DNA of 64,000 bases from the NCBI GenBank assembly GCA_025449115.1, contig JAHLKC010000022.1, positions 186,001 through 250,000 on the forward strand, in the 5' to 3' direction. Position 1 is the stretch's first letter, and the number at the start of each line of letters is the position of its first letter. Below the pieces are notes generated by a model, which did not search any database, was not told the DNA's origin, and saw only the letters and a list, made by a program, of their open reading frames with translations. The DNA comes from Chytridium lagenaria (taxonomy: Eukaryota; Chytridiomycota; Chytridiomycetes; Chytridiales; Chytridiaceae). This document shows positions 32,834-44,622 of the stretch, piece by piece. The translations under genes were made by a program, and so were the position numbers.

Positions 32834-35800
32834 ATGTCCTCTCAACGAGAAGAACGTAGCAGCAGTGACCCAGAGTCACAGCCCTTTCTCCAGCGCAGGG
32901 CAGAAGATGACGATGAAGAAGAGGAAGACGTTCTCCAAAAGGCTGGCCGCAAGGGCTTTGGAGACTTTAAGCGTCCTGCCATTTTCTTTGGAGGCATCTT
33001 TGTGACGATTTTGGTTGCGCTGCTGTTCGATCAGTTCTTTGTCTCTGTTTTTAAAAGGCCTGAAACGAACATCCATGCACTTTCCGCGAGTGTGTTTGAT
33101 GAAGGACTTCGGTCTTGCGGAAAGATTGAGCGAACTAAGCAGAACCCAACTGCTTTCCGTACTGGTAATGTTTTGCTTTGCATCCACGCATATTTCCTAA
33201 ACATCTTCACGGTATGTAGGTGGGCCACCCAAGAACCTTGCTCAAAGGCGTAACCCCCGTTACTCTGTCCTTGTGAACAACACGAATGTGGCATCCACTG
33301 GAAACCCCATCCTCATTAAAAACGCAATCGTCCTTGACGGTGTCGGTGGTCGATTTGAGAACGTTGACGTTGCTCTCGCCTACGGATTGGTCGTCAAGAT
33401 TGCACAGAACATCTCAGTATCGGATGTCCTCAAAGCTGCTGAGACCTTTACCAAGCCTTGGGACATTCAGCAGACTTTCCAAAACAGCCATGTGGAGGTC
33501 ATTGATGCTGAAGGACGTTATGTCACCCCTGGAATCGTTGATCAGCACAGGTAAGAGCCGTTTCAGCATACTTGTACTGATGGTTTAAACAGTCACGTTG
33601 GCGCTGAGTCCCTTCCCATTCTTCAGGGTTCATCCGACGGAAACGAGATGTCGTCTCAAACCAACCCCCAAAATCGTATCCAAGACAGTATTAGCATCCT
33701 CGATGAAGCCATCGACATGATCGCTTCAGGGGGTGTCACTACTTCCCTCGTTCTCCCCGGTTCAGGTACCCTCATGGGCGGTGAAGCTCTCGCCATCAAG
33801 CTTTTGAAACCCACCAGCTTCGAGGTTGAAGATATGAAAGTCAACCGCAACGCCGTTGAGGAACTTGACGGAAAATTATGGAGGTGGATGAAGATGGCGT
33901 GTGGTGAGAACCAGAAGCATTCGGGTGTTCCTACATCCCGTATGGGGAGTGGGTGGCTTTTCCGTAAGCGTTTCGAGCAGGCCCGCTCCACTCTTAACGC
34001 GCAAGACGACTGGTGTCTTTCTGCTCAAGCTGCCAAATCCAGCTTTGGGGCTAACGCGCACAAGTATGTTACGCAGAGGTTTCCCGACCCTGCTGAACAG
34101 GAGTCCCTTGTCGCTCTTCTTAGAGGAGACGTTCGTGTCAATGTTCATTGCTATGAGACTCATGATATTGAAATGATGGTCAGGAACAAGCATGAGTTTG
34201 GGTTTGAAATAACTGCTTTCCATCATGCGCATGAGGCATATTTGGTTGCACCTCTTTTGGCTAGGGAGAATATCTCGGTGGCTATTTTTGCCGATTTCTC
34301 GCTTTACAAAAAGGAAGGATGTAAGTTCATTTCAGTTTCTCCTTTTCTTTTCCTGAATATTCACAGTTAGAAGTCAATATTAACTTTCTACACCAGACGG
34401 CGGCTCCGTTCACGCCGGAAAGATCCTTCACAAAGCAGGCGTCAAGATCGCCTACAAGTCCGACCATCCCGTCCTTAACGCCCAGCATCTCATCTATGAA
34501 GCACAAAAAGCTGCACAGTACGGTCTTGACCCAGATGTCGCTTTCGCGGCTGTTACTAGCGTTCCCGCAGAGCGTCTTGGTCTTGGATGGAGAATTGGAA
34601 AACTCGCCGTTGGTTATGATGCGGATGTCCTTGTTTGGGATCGGTGAGTTTTTCTTTACCTTTTCAATAAATCTACTTTTGAATTACGGTCTAACTGATT
34701 GTTAGCCACCCTCTGGACCTTGGTGCAAAGCCTTTGAAGGTGTTCATCGACGGTTTCCTTCTCCGTGCGGGAAACAGAGATATTACTGCCAGCAAACCTC
34801 CGACGTTTGAGCCTGCTACGCCTGCACTTTCCGTTCCCGTCGCTGCGGATGGAAAGCCTACATCTTACACCGTCACCAACGTTTCCAGGATTTTCGCGGA
34901 CGACGGTGATATCAAGAAGGGGAGTGTTGTGGTTGAGAAAGGCGTTGTCACTTGTGTTGGAACGTGTAAGGAGACCGGAACTAATTATAATTTGAACGGT
35001 GGTGTCATTATTCCCGTAAGCGACTCTTATTCTTCTTTCACTAAGACCATGGCTAGGGTTTAATCGGCGCAAATCTTGAGCTCGGACTTGTAGAGATCGC
35101 AGCCGAAGAGATGACTTCTGATGGAACTGCTTCTGTCGCCGACGCTATTGCTGGTGACGTTCGCGCTGTTGATGGTATTCGAGTTGGCGGGAACTCTAAG
35201 GCCCTTAACGAGGCTTTCCGTGGTGGTGTGCTCACGTCCATCACCGTTCCTTTCACCAATGGTTTTGTTAAGGGCTTGAGCGCTGCATTCAGAACAGGAG
35301 CTGAGCGTACGTAAAAAAATTTAGCTCTTTTTTTAAAATTTTGATGGTTCTAACCGCCTTTTCGTGTAAATTACAGTTTACAGCGAAGCTATTCTTAAAC
35401 CCGTCGTCGCTCTACATGTCGATCTCGGCATCCTCAGCCTCTCTCCCCTTACCTCTTCCATCTCTAGCCAAATTTCAAAACTTCGCACCCTCCTTACAAC
35501 CTCCACCACGGGTCCCTTCCGTGAAGCCTTCCTCGGCAAACTCCCGCTCGTCGTAACCGCCCACGACCCGAACGACATCTCCAAAGTCCTTTCCATTAAA
35601 AAGGATCTCGCACCGGAACTCCGTCTCATCATTGCAGGTGGAGCAGGAGCATGGGCTGTTGCATCCGAAATCGCATCGTTGAACGTTCCAGTGTTGTTGA
35701 ACCCTCCTCGTGCTGTTCCCTTGTTTTGGGAAGCGAGATGGAGTCGTGTTCCTGGATCTGAACCGTCTGCCGTCGATATCCTGGTTGAAGCTGGCGTTAA

Positions 35801-36077
35801 GGTTCTCATCACTCAACCAGGTACAGGTATCAAACGAAACTTGATTTGGGAGGCTGGTTGGATTTACGCGGATTCAAAGGGGAAGGTTAGCGAGAATGAT
35901 GCAGTGGGGAGTGTCACTTGGAATGTGGCGAAGGCGTTTGGGGTTGATGCTGGGGTTGTGAGAGAAGGGAAAAGGGCCAGTTTTGTGGGATTGAATGGGG
36001 GACCACTTGGGTTTGGGAAAACGATTCAGATTATTGGAGATGGAGGAGATGTGGTGTTGAAGCCGGAGCAAGAGTAG
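32834..36077 (+). CDS. Membrane-anchored amidohydrolase-superfamily protein, copy C (intact)
   Basis: Third paralogue and the only one without a frame break, so it is the best model for the family. Start at 32834 (MSSQREERSSSD); DPESQPFLQ tail, transmembrane helix (IFFGGIFVTILVALLF, about residues 55-70), then a hydrolase domain of roughly 850 residues. HxH is D-Q-H-S-H-V-G across the 33550-33592 intron. Further blocks are GGVTTSLVLPGSGTLMGGE, VNVHCYETHDIEMM, AFHHAHEAYLVAPLL, YKSDHPVLNAQHLIYEA, GNSKALNEAFRGGVLTS and HDPNDISKVL. A repeated theme (IFADDGDIKKGSVVVEKG) looks like a second beta-sandwich segment of the composite domain found in metallo-dependent hydrolases. Stop at 36077. Confidence 0.85.
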
Positions 36078-36556
36078 AACTTTTACCTCTCTTTGCTGCC
36101 ACGATATCATTTTAGTCTTTATCTTTTTTTCGTTTCAGCTATTTGGTCGTATTAGCGTTGATTTTTCAAACCTCTTTTCTCTGTTTATGCTGTCATTCTT
36201 ATTTTGCGACGGCTCGACGAATGGTTAAATAAAGGCGGGTTCTCTACTTTTAGGAACCGCTTTCTAAAAACTCTGGATTGAGTGAAAAGTAAAAGGCAAA
36301 CAAGCCATAACCAAAATTTCAGCAACAACCGCAGCTTTATTTTTGCACAGGGAATCATTCACAACAAAATTAACGAGATCCATAAATCAAACCACGAAAA
36401 AAAAGATGAGAAAACACAATTATCCGGAAGAAAACAAGATTAGTAGAGGACAGGAAGAAAAAGCAGGGTCGAGGGCATCTTCAAAGCACATGCGGATACA
36501 AAATCGCACAGATGGAGGAGGGAAAAAGAGAAGAGATTGATAGAAAGAATAAACTT
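36078..36556. other. Convergent 3' intergenic region
   Basis: 479 bp between the 3' ends of amidohydrolase C (plus) and fimbrin (minus). Purine-rich, no gene seen. Confidence 0.55.
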
Positions 36557-39526
36557 TTAGTTCTGAATGACGCCGGCACGGTCGAGGGCCATGAGAGTAC
36601 CGACGAAAGTGAGAATCTATAAAATATCAAGCATAGTGAGTGCGTGTTCCAGAGTCCGAAAAATTCAATAATAAAAAAGGACGCGAAAGAAATAAAAAAC
36701 ATACCATCTTTGGCTTAACCTCCACAATATCCTCTGGCAACACAAAAATTGTCGCTCCCAACTTCCTTGCAATGGAAATCGCGTATTTCGCATTCATCTT
36801 CATTCCCTCCTCAGTCCTACCGCCATCCACAAGCTCATAGTTCACAATACCCTTCTTGATACTGTTCAACAAATCCAACAAATAAACTCCACTCTTCAAC
36901 TGCGGATCCTTGAAACTGGAAATTGTTGAAGTTTTCCCACCTCTCTTCACCGTAGAGTTGGCCCAAGCAATGATATCAGCGTCGGTAATATCCACACCAG
37001 ATTTAGAGAGAGTCTTCAAGGTCTGGATGACGTGCTCGCGCATCAATTGCCAGACTAATGCGAGGGTAAGGGTTTTTTGACCATCGGTGATGTCACTGCC
37101 TTGAATTCCGACAAGAGAAAACTTGAGAGATTTCCCCAAAACAACCACGTAGTTGGTGTTTTCAACCTTCTTAAATTTCGATGCAACAGGCGCCTTGTTG
37201 ACTTTCTTCCATTCCACAAGTCCAGGTCGAACTTTATCAATAGCCTGCAACAAAATCAATCCATCTTGCAAGTCATCAAACAAGTTGTTGACAAAAGGTT
37301 CCACGCCAAGCGAGTTCAACCATAACGCAAACGCACGAGCCTCACGGGATCCCTCAGAGTTGAAGAGCGAGTCATCGAGTTGCGCCATCTCAGCGTCGGA
37401 AAGCTTTTCGAGACCGGGGTGGTTGTTAAAGAGGTTGGCGATGAAGGCAAAGTTGAGCTTTTGGTTGCCTTCAGTCAGGGTCTTTGGGCTCAGGTACTTG
37501 CGGCAACCGAGGCGGTCAGCGTTTTGGAGGACTTGCTCAGCACGGTCGAGAAGGTTTGGGGTCTGGAGGGGTGCACGGGTGCAGAGGTGGGGGGCAAGTT
37601 GGTTAAGGAGGACGGTGTAGTTCTCAGCATCCTATAATAACAAAAAAAAAAAGGAGAAGAGGAAGGGTCAGTTATAAGCAAACAGCAGATAAAAATATCA
37701 ACACGCAAAAAGAAAACTGTACCTTAATGTCACCCGTAAAGTTGTTCACCTTCCTATGCCACCCAGCCTTCTTCAAATGATAGTTAAACCACCGAATCAA
37801 AATCTGCTCCGCCGGCAACTTCAAAAACTCTTCCAAAGTCTCCCCCTGTTCCAACAACCTCACAATCTCAGGATGGAACTTGATATCAATCTTTGCCGAA
37901 AGTCCAATCTTGATGATCTGCCAAATAAGACCCAAGATGAGATGCTCACGACCTTCCATGAGATCTTGGGCACCAATGTTGACAACTGAACAACCAATCG
38001 CTTTAGCGGAATTGACGACGACGTTGTTGTTTTCGGTCATTTGGAAGCATTGAGCTTTTTGCCAACGTTAAGGACACGTTGGTCGATGGTGTCGGGGACA
38101 GAGTCGTTGATAAGCTTAGCAAGGACGAGACCGTCTAAAATAAAGAAAGGAATAAACAAAAAACATGATTAGAAAGGCTTAGTGATAAAAAAATTCAAAA
38201 TTAAACTCACCCTTGGCCTCAGCGAAAACCTGCATGGACTGAACATCAATAGGAAGTCTCCCCTTCAAATCCTTGTCATTTGCGAGTTGCTGATTGATGT
38301 GCTCCACAAACGACTGCTTCTCGTCCTCGTTGATAGTATGGGTAATGTTCTCACCACCCTGTCCATGAAGCACAATCTTGTTTGATCCACCCGCGTTTAC
38401 CTTGACACCCTTCTCCTCACGAAGTTTGGAGACAGCCTAAAATAACCATGATCAGCATGAACCCGCGGTCCTGACAAGAAGGCATACTTACGGTAAGGAA
38501 TCCATCAAATGTAACGGTACCGTCTTCCTTTGAAAGTCTCAAAGCACTAAGCTTGGCGACGACATTCTGAAGAGCCTCACCAGCTTTGGGGGCGACTGTT
38601 GAGAGATCAGATTGATGGACAGCACCCTTTCCTTCTTTGTCAACAGCGGCAAACTGTTGATGGAAGGCGGAGATCTCGGATGCAGTAAAGTGGGGGAACC
38701 TCGAAGAGAGAGCTTGTGCGTTGATGCCCATTCCGGATGAAGAAGAGTCGTCGTAGGAGGTGACGGTTGCTGAAGGTCTTGCGTAAGAGGGAGATGGGGC
38801 CGGGACGTTGGATTTTAGGAAAGGGTTATTTTGGAAGGACGGGGTCTCAACGGGGGTTGGGGAAGGGGCTTTGGGGTGGAGGTGGTGGGTGTTTTAAGGA
38901 AAGGGTTGTTGGCGAAAGAGGGGCTCTCAACAGCTGGAGAGGGAGCGGTAGGGGTGAGCTTCAAAGGCTTTGGAGGAGCGGCGGCAGTGGTGGTCGCTGC
39001 GGTGGGATAAGGGTAGGTTGCGGTTGCTGCAGTTGGATACGGGTATGTCGGTCGCGCTGGAGGTTGATATCCGGTTGTCGCAGGCCTGGACAGCGAACAA
39101 TGTTAGGAGGTGAAGCTGAGTTAAAAAAAACACAATGATTTGAGGGCGGAACAAAGGAAGAGAGCAGATTGGGGGCAAATGTCCGAAAAGCAATGGCGTC
39201 TTCATGCCATGCGGAGAAGTAGCAACATGGATAAACACATACCCGGATCGGTTGAAGGAACTTGTGAGGTCGGTGACGGATGTCTTTCGAGGGTATTCCA
39301 CGCCAGAATCTTGGTTCGCGGCGTAGGAGTTGTATGAGGAGGAGACGACTGCTGGGGTAGGAGCCTGCGCGCTTACAGGAATTCTTTGACCAACAGAGGC
39401 GATGCGTTCAGCGACTGAAGTTGCTGGTGGTGCCTTTTGAGGAGTGGGTTCAGAGTCCCTCCAGTCGTCGTCGTCGTCGTAGTTTGAAGCCTTAGTGGGC
39501 TGGTTGAAGTTTCTGAATCCAGACAT
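36557..39526 (-). CDS. SAC6: Fimbrin/plastin, actin-bundling protein, with long N-terminal extension
   Basis: Cross-links actin filaments in cortical patches and rings. Start at 39526 (MSGFRNFNQPTK). Domains in order: a disordered Ser/Pro/Thr-rich extension of roughly 250 residues (38720-39526) with YPYPTAAT repeats and an NNPFLK motif; an EF-hand-like region (FTASEISAFHQQFAAVD, about 38670); then the calponin-homology repeats, e.g. LMEGREHLILGLIWQIIK (about 37930), ILIRWFNYHLKKAGWHRKV (about 37770), ARAFALWLNSLGVEPFVN (about 37310), TLALVWQLMREHV (about 37050) and LVDGGRTEEGMKMNAKYAIS (about 36800). The C-terminus ALDRAGVIQN, stop at 36557, matches the family end. Several short introns. The extension is not usual for fimbrins, which begin close to the EF-hands; it could also be a separate upstream gene joined by my model. 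Confidence 0.9.
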
Positions 39527-40251
39527 GTTGGAAGATTCTCAAGTCAGTTGGATGCAGCAAGGTGATCAGAGTGATGGGATTGATGGAATGAAGGATGACG
39601 GGGTGAAGTGAAAGCGATGAAATGTGAAGTTGAGCAGGAGAGAGGGTTTGAATGGTATCAGGAAAGACGGAGATTTTTTCCAAGGGCTGTGCAAAACAGG
39701 AATTTTGTTGGAAAGAAATATCGTTGAATTGCGTCGTGGATATTTTACAAAAACAGCGAGAGGATATTTGAGTTGCGAGAGGGTGTCCATGGATGGGATT
39801 GGATTGGGGATTCGGATAACTCACCTCTCTGGAGGCGTGTGAGAGCTATGCCTTGGTTATGGTTGAGTACGGGATATTCTCTGGGATGCTGGTGAAAAGG
39901 AGAGAGAGGAACAACGATTCTCAAGGAGCACCCAAGGGATATAATGTATTGATGGGATTGAAACCACTAGACAGGGCCTTCCTTTATATTTACCGGCACT
40001 ACATGGTGCCGCACGAGACCACGTCAAAAAGGGGGGGAGTGTTTGAGAGTACTCCATATGACGGCCCTCATCTACTCCATCCATTCCATCCACCATAAGT
40101 CCAGAACGCCTTCCATATTAAAATGGGGGTGGAGACAAAGCTGCGCGACAACCTCGACATTTTCCAAAATCTCCACATCATCAGCATCGTCCTTTGGAAA
40201 GGGAAAAACGAAAAAAACCTCTCATCCGACCTCAATACACACCTCACCACC
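39527..40251. other. Divergent promoter region (fimbrin / Pam18)
   Basis: 725 bp between divergent genes. Contains an AATATAAAGG on the minus strand near 39980 that could be a TATA element, though far from the fimbrin start. No further gene. Confidence 0.45.
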
Positions 40252-40569
40252 ATGGCAACAGCTCTCATCGTCGGCGCAGGCATCGCCGCTGCAGCACTAG
40301 TTGGTCGAGCTGCCTACGGTGCCATCCGCGGCACCTCCAAGCTTGGTTCCTCTGTCGCCTCCAACAAATTCCTTAAAGGCGGATTCGACTCCAAGATGAC
40401 AAAACGGGAAGCTGCACAAATCCTTGGGATCAGGGAGAGTGCGAGCAAGGAGAAGCTTAAGGAAGCTCATCGACGTATCATGCTTTTGAATCATCCGGAT
40501 AGAGGAGGGAGTCCGTATTTGGCGGCAAAGATCAACGAGGCGAAGGATATGATGGATAAAATGAGGTGA
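40252..40569 (+). CDS. PAM18: Pam18/Tim14, mitochondrial import motor J-protein
   Basis: J-domain subunit of the presequence translocase motor that stimulates mitochondrial Hsp70 at the inner membrane. Single exon, 105 codons: start at 40252 (MATALIVGAGIAAAALVGRA, a membrane segment), a short linker, then the degenerate J domain with MTKREAAQILGI and the essential HPD in LLNHPDRGGSPY, followed by KINEAKDMMDK. This matches the family in size and order. An in-frame ATG at 40123 would add 43 residues without family support, so 40252 is preferred. Confidence 0.93.
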   Translation: MATALIVGAGIAAAALVGRAAYGAIRGTSKLGSSVASNKFLKGGFDSKMTKREAAQILGIRESASKEKLKEAHRRIMLLNHPDRGGSPYLAAKINEAKDMMDKMR

Positions 40570-41208
40570 TGAGGTGTAGGATTGCGGTCGACGGTCTTTG
40601 ATGGCGTTGAGGACTTTGATGCGCTGGCAAATCGGGACTTGCCCTGTTGTCGCTTTCAAATTCATTTCACCGTAATGGTCGATCTAGCTTTTTCTCACTC
40701 CTCCACCCTCCACCCTCCACCCTGCACCCTTCACCTTCCGACGACACTTTAAGAAGCTCTGTACGCTTATTTCTATATCTCTTGACCGGCACTTTCACCT
40801 TCAGGCCTTCCGTACGCCAGTTAGCCGCTATCTCACCTCAATGCATCCACTGATGTCGAGCACCCCTTAATCCAGCCTGTTACTTCGCTTTCGCCTTGTT
40901 GCCGTTATTTATTATGTATCTTCTTTTTCGTTTATAATAAACGATGACTCTCTTTATCGATCTTTTAACGCAACGACGTTGGTTGGGAGTTTCCTGCGCT
41001 GCGACAGATGCACGTAACAGAATTTATGCGGTACTGGTTAGCTGCGCCAGATGTAAGTTAACATCATGACCGGTACGATAATACATCTGTCAAGAACACG
41101 CTAGCCTATGCAGTCAAAGGTGTCCATACAGCTAAGATGGATGAACATAAACCCGTTGTGACATTGGACATTGCGCCGTCCAATTTTTAAACGACAAATA
41201 CAACCGAC
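40570..41208. other. Intergenic, no gene seen
   Basis: 639 bp between two plus-strand genes. CT-rich 3' flank of Pam18, then promoter of the transhydrogenase. No structured element recognised. Confidence 0.5.
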
Positions 41209-43215
41209 ATGGCCTCGCGATCCGCCGTCTGGGGGCTCATGAACGCCGTCTCCAAAGGAGCTGGCAGCTGTCCCTGTCATTCATCGGGCATTACAAGGAT
41301 AGTCCCCAAGCTCCCTCATGAACATAGTTAAGCGTCCATATACGATGTTCGCTGATTGTGTAGAACCGGGGTGTGGACATCGACATGCTGAGAGGACGGT
41401 TGCAACGGCGCCGGAGGAGGAGAAGGAGTATGCTTTTGAGGTGGGTTTGTGACGGTTTGAAGCTCTATATTGGAGCATACAGATGGGTTTTGCTGATATA
41501 ATGGTTTAGATGGCGTCGTCGAACATCCGTTATGGAGTTGGAGTGACAAAGTAAGCCATCATCCGTTTAGCTAAACCTTCTGGAATGTATGATCTTTGCA
41601 CGACTAACTTCACTCAAGGGAGGTTGGAATGGACTTTAAAAACCTCAAAGCAAAGAAAGGTATTCTCATCACCTGTCACCAAATCTACTACTTGACCACA
41701 AATCATATCCCCAGTAAAACTAATTTCCTCCTCTCTTCAAAGTTGCCGTCTTTACAGACTCCAACCTGGCGCATCAGCTCCCTGTCCAAACTGCTCTCCG
41801 TTCCCTCACCCTTGCCAACGTCCCCCACGTCCTGTACGACCGCGTCCGAGTCGAACCCACCGACACCTCCTTCCGTGACGCGATCGCTTTTGCAAAGCGC
41901 GAAAACCCAGACGCCATTCTCGCAGTAGGGGGTGGCAGCGTCATCGATACAGCGAAAGCCGCAAACTTGTATTTATCGCATCCAGAGAATGAATTTTTGG
42001 ATTTCGTCAATGCGCCGATTGGGAAAAGGCTGGCCTGTGAGGAATGCGGTTAGACCGTTGATTGCGGGTAGGCGTGTTAAGTTGTATGGGAATGCTGATG
42101 TTCGAAGTACCTACGACGGCTGGAACGGGGTCCGAGACGACTGGAGTTGCGATTTTTGATTATGAGCCTATGAGTTTTAAGACGGGAATTGCGTCTAGAG
42201 CCCTTAAACCTATGCTTGGGATTATTGATCCGTTAAACACAAGGTCGATGCCTCCTCAGGTGCACGTTGCTTCAGGATTGGATGTGTTATGGTAGCTCGT
42301 CAAGTTTTCCACTATTTTAACAAATCTTCTTCAGTCATGCTCTTGAGAGCTACACTGCTATTCCATTCAACCAACGTACCCCTCGTCCACGTGACCCCAT
42401 TGAACGTCCCGCCTACCAAGGTTCTAATCCCATAAGCGACATGGTAAAGAACTCATCCTTTTTTTTTCTCTTTCTGATCTCACCTTTTGTTAGTGGTCAT
42501 TGAAAGCTCTCCGCATGTGCGTTGAGAACCTCCCCCGAGCCTATAAAAATCGAGACGACCACACCGCACAGGAACAAATGATTCTCGCAGCAACGTTTGC
42601 GGGGATCGGGTTTGGGAATGCGGGAGTGCATTTGTGTCATGGGATGAGTTATCCTATTGCTGGGTTGAATAAGGGATATAGACATTTAGGGTATGACGTT
42701 GAGCATAAAATCATCGTGAGTGTTGTGTTGGAGGAATGTATACTGACAGGAATTTTATAGCCGCATGGAATTTCGGTTGCCGTGACGTCGCCAGCGGTGT
42801 TTGAGTTTACATCTTCGGCGTGTCCGGATCGGCATTTAGAGGCGGCTCAGATTTTCGGTGAGCTCAATGATTGTTTGCTGTTCTCGTTCGCTGATGTTTT
42901 GGCATAGGCGCCGATGTGACGAATGCTAAACTTGATGATGCTGGCAAGATTCTCGCGGACGCGTTGAGAAAGTTTCTTGATACTCTGGACGTTCCGAATG
43001 GATTGTCTGCGCTTGGGTTTAAGAAAGAACAGGTTGCAGAGCTGGTTCAAGGAACTCTACCTCAGGTATGGACAACATAACGAAACCTATTTGTTTTACA
43101 TATTTTTTAATCGTCTTGCTTTCTTTAATAGCACCGCGTCACCAAGCTCTCGCCTAACCCTGTGAACGCGGAGAGGCTTGAGAGGCTCTTTGAATCCTCG
43201 TTTACGATCTACTAG
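41209..43215 (+). CDS. Hydroxyacid-oxoacid transhydrogenase (iron-type alcohol dehydrogenase, ADHFE1-like)
   Basis: Mitochondrial enzyme that oxidises 4-hydroxybutyrate while reducing 2-oxoglutarate. Start at 41209 ([19 protein letters not shown]; Cys-Pro-Cys-His follows as in ADHFE1). Iron-ADH blocks: [35 protein letters not shown] (NAD-binding GGGS), [24 protein letters not shown] then HALESYTA (metal His), and [20 protein letters not shown] followed by IAGLNKGY (metal His residues). The C-terminus has [16 protein letters not shown], stop at 43215. About eight short introns. A four-A run at 42024-42027 has one A too many: the frame breaks between NAPIGK and [12 protein letters not shown]. 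The exon structure near 41300-41350 is uncertain. Confidence 0.88.
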
Positions 43216-43243
43216 ACAAATAGGTAGATTTGCAGTAATACAT

Positions 43244-43280
43244 AAACGCGTAAACGCGTAAACACGTAAACGCGTGAGAC
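43244..43280. repeat. Short tandem TAAACGCG repeats with ACGCGT sites
   Basis: Four near-identical 9-bp units (ACGCGTAA, one as ACACGTAA). ACGCGT is the MCB sequence bound by fungal MBF. It lies about 270 bp upstream of the RRM gene, so it could be regulatory or a simple repeat. Confidence 0.5.
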
Positions 43281-43546
43281 ATAATGAGTATTTGGATATG
43301 ATCAGCAGACGATCTTATTTCCTAATTGCAGATTGTCACTGCTTGAGTCATACAAATTGGAAGGAAAAAAAAAAAAAAATCTTCACCAAAATAAAATCCA
43401 ACTCAGCGCCCCCATAACACGTTTCTCCACAAACAATCTGTTTTTTTCTTTCCTACTTTCTTTCCTTCACACTCCTTCGTCGTCGTCGCTCACACCCTCA
43501 CCTCCCTCAACACCCCCTCATCACCAACCAACAAACAAATCAAATC

Positions 43547-44622
43547 ATGTCTGCAAGAATCTTTGTGGGAGGTCTCGCCTGGGAGACCACTGACGGCTCA
43601 CTCAAGGCTGCATTCGAGGAATGCGGAGAGGTCACCCAAGCTATGGTCGTGCTCGACAGAGAAACAGGTCAACTACCTTGCTGCTATGTTCTTCAGACTG
43701 TCCACTTGCTGCATTTCGAGTCATCTTTTCCACTTCACTCTTGCTCCTTGGCTGCTTATGCCCGAGTTCCGTAGTTCTTGTCTGCGTTGTTCAGTGCTGC
43801 TGCTTGGCTCTATGTTTTGGCTTCGTTATAGCTCTTTGGTGGGGAGACAGAGACAGAAAACAAACCGTCTGCTACGCTCTTATGGATGACATCTCTCGAG
43901 TTCTTTATCACTTTGTTGCTGGGACGGCACACTTCTACTCTCCATAGCTCCGCAGTTGCTTTGCTCCGCTCAGTTGCTCTGTTTCTTGATTCCGTTGTTA
44001 CGCCTTTGAGGAAGATGGCTTGACGCTCGAGTTCTTGACTTAATGTGGGTGTTCTGACCGTGATACTTTCTTCGCATCTCTTTTACATTATGGTACGATA
44101 TCTCTCTCACCTCTGGGCACCCCACTATTCGCCGCTCTCTTTTTACACCTTGGTTACCTCCACATGACAAACACTGGTGATATATCCTCCATTCGACTCT
44201 CTTCTTCACATGATATGTTTAATCCATGTACAGGTCGCTCCCGTGGTTTTGGCTTTGTCACCTTTGCTGAACCCGAGGGTGCCGCCAAGGCCGTTGAGGA
44301 CATGAACCAGCGTGAACTCGACGGTCGCCAAGTTCGAGTCGACCTTGCCAACGAGAAGCCTGAGCGTGGATCTGGCCCGGACAGGTCTGGACCCCGTGGA
44401 GGTGGTGGTGGTGGTTACCGCTCGCGTGATGGTGGAGAGCCCTACAGGGGAGGTCGTGGAGATGACCGCAGGGGTGGAGGTGACAGGCGCGGTGGAGGTG
44501 GCTATGATGACAGGAGAGGTGGTGACAGGAGGGGTGGCGGCGGCGGCGGCGGTTACGAGAGGAGGGGTGGGTCTGGCGGTGGTGACAGGTCTGAGAGGAG
44601 ACCTCGTGAGGACAGGGATTAA
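43547..44622 (+). CDS. Glycine-rich RRM RNA-binding protein (GRP/CIRBP type)
   Basis: Single-RRM RNA chaperone-like protein. Exon 1 (43547-43667, start MSARIFVGGLAWETT) carries RNP2 IFVGGL. Exon 2 (44234-44622) carries RNP1 RGFGFVTF and ends the RRM with DGRQVRVDLANEKPE, then a C-terminal Gly/Arg/Asp-rich domain with RGG and DRRGGG repeats, stop at 44622. The intron (43668-44233, 566 nt, donor GTCAAC, acceptor TGTACAG) is about ten times longer than other introns here and splits the RRM between RNP2 and RNP1. Proteins of this class in plants regulate their own splicing through an intron at this place; whether that holds here is inference. Confidence 0.9.
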
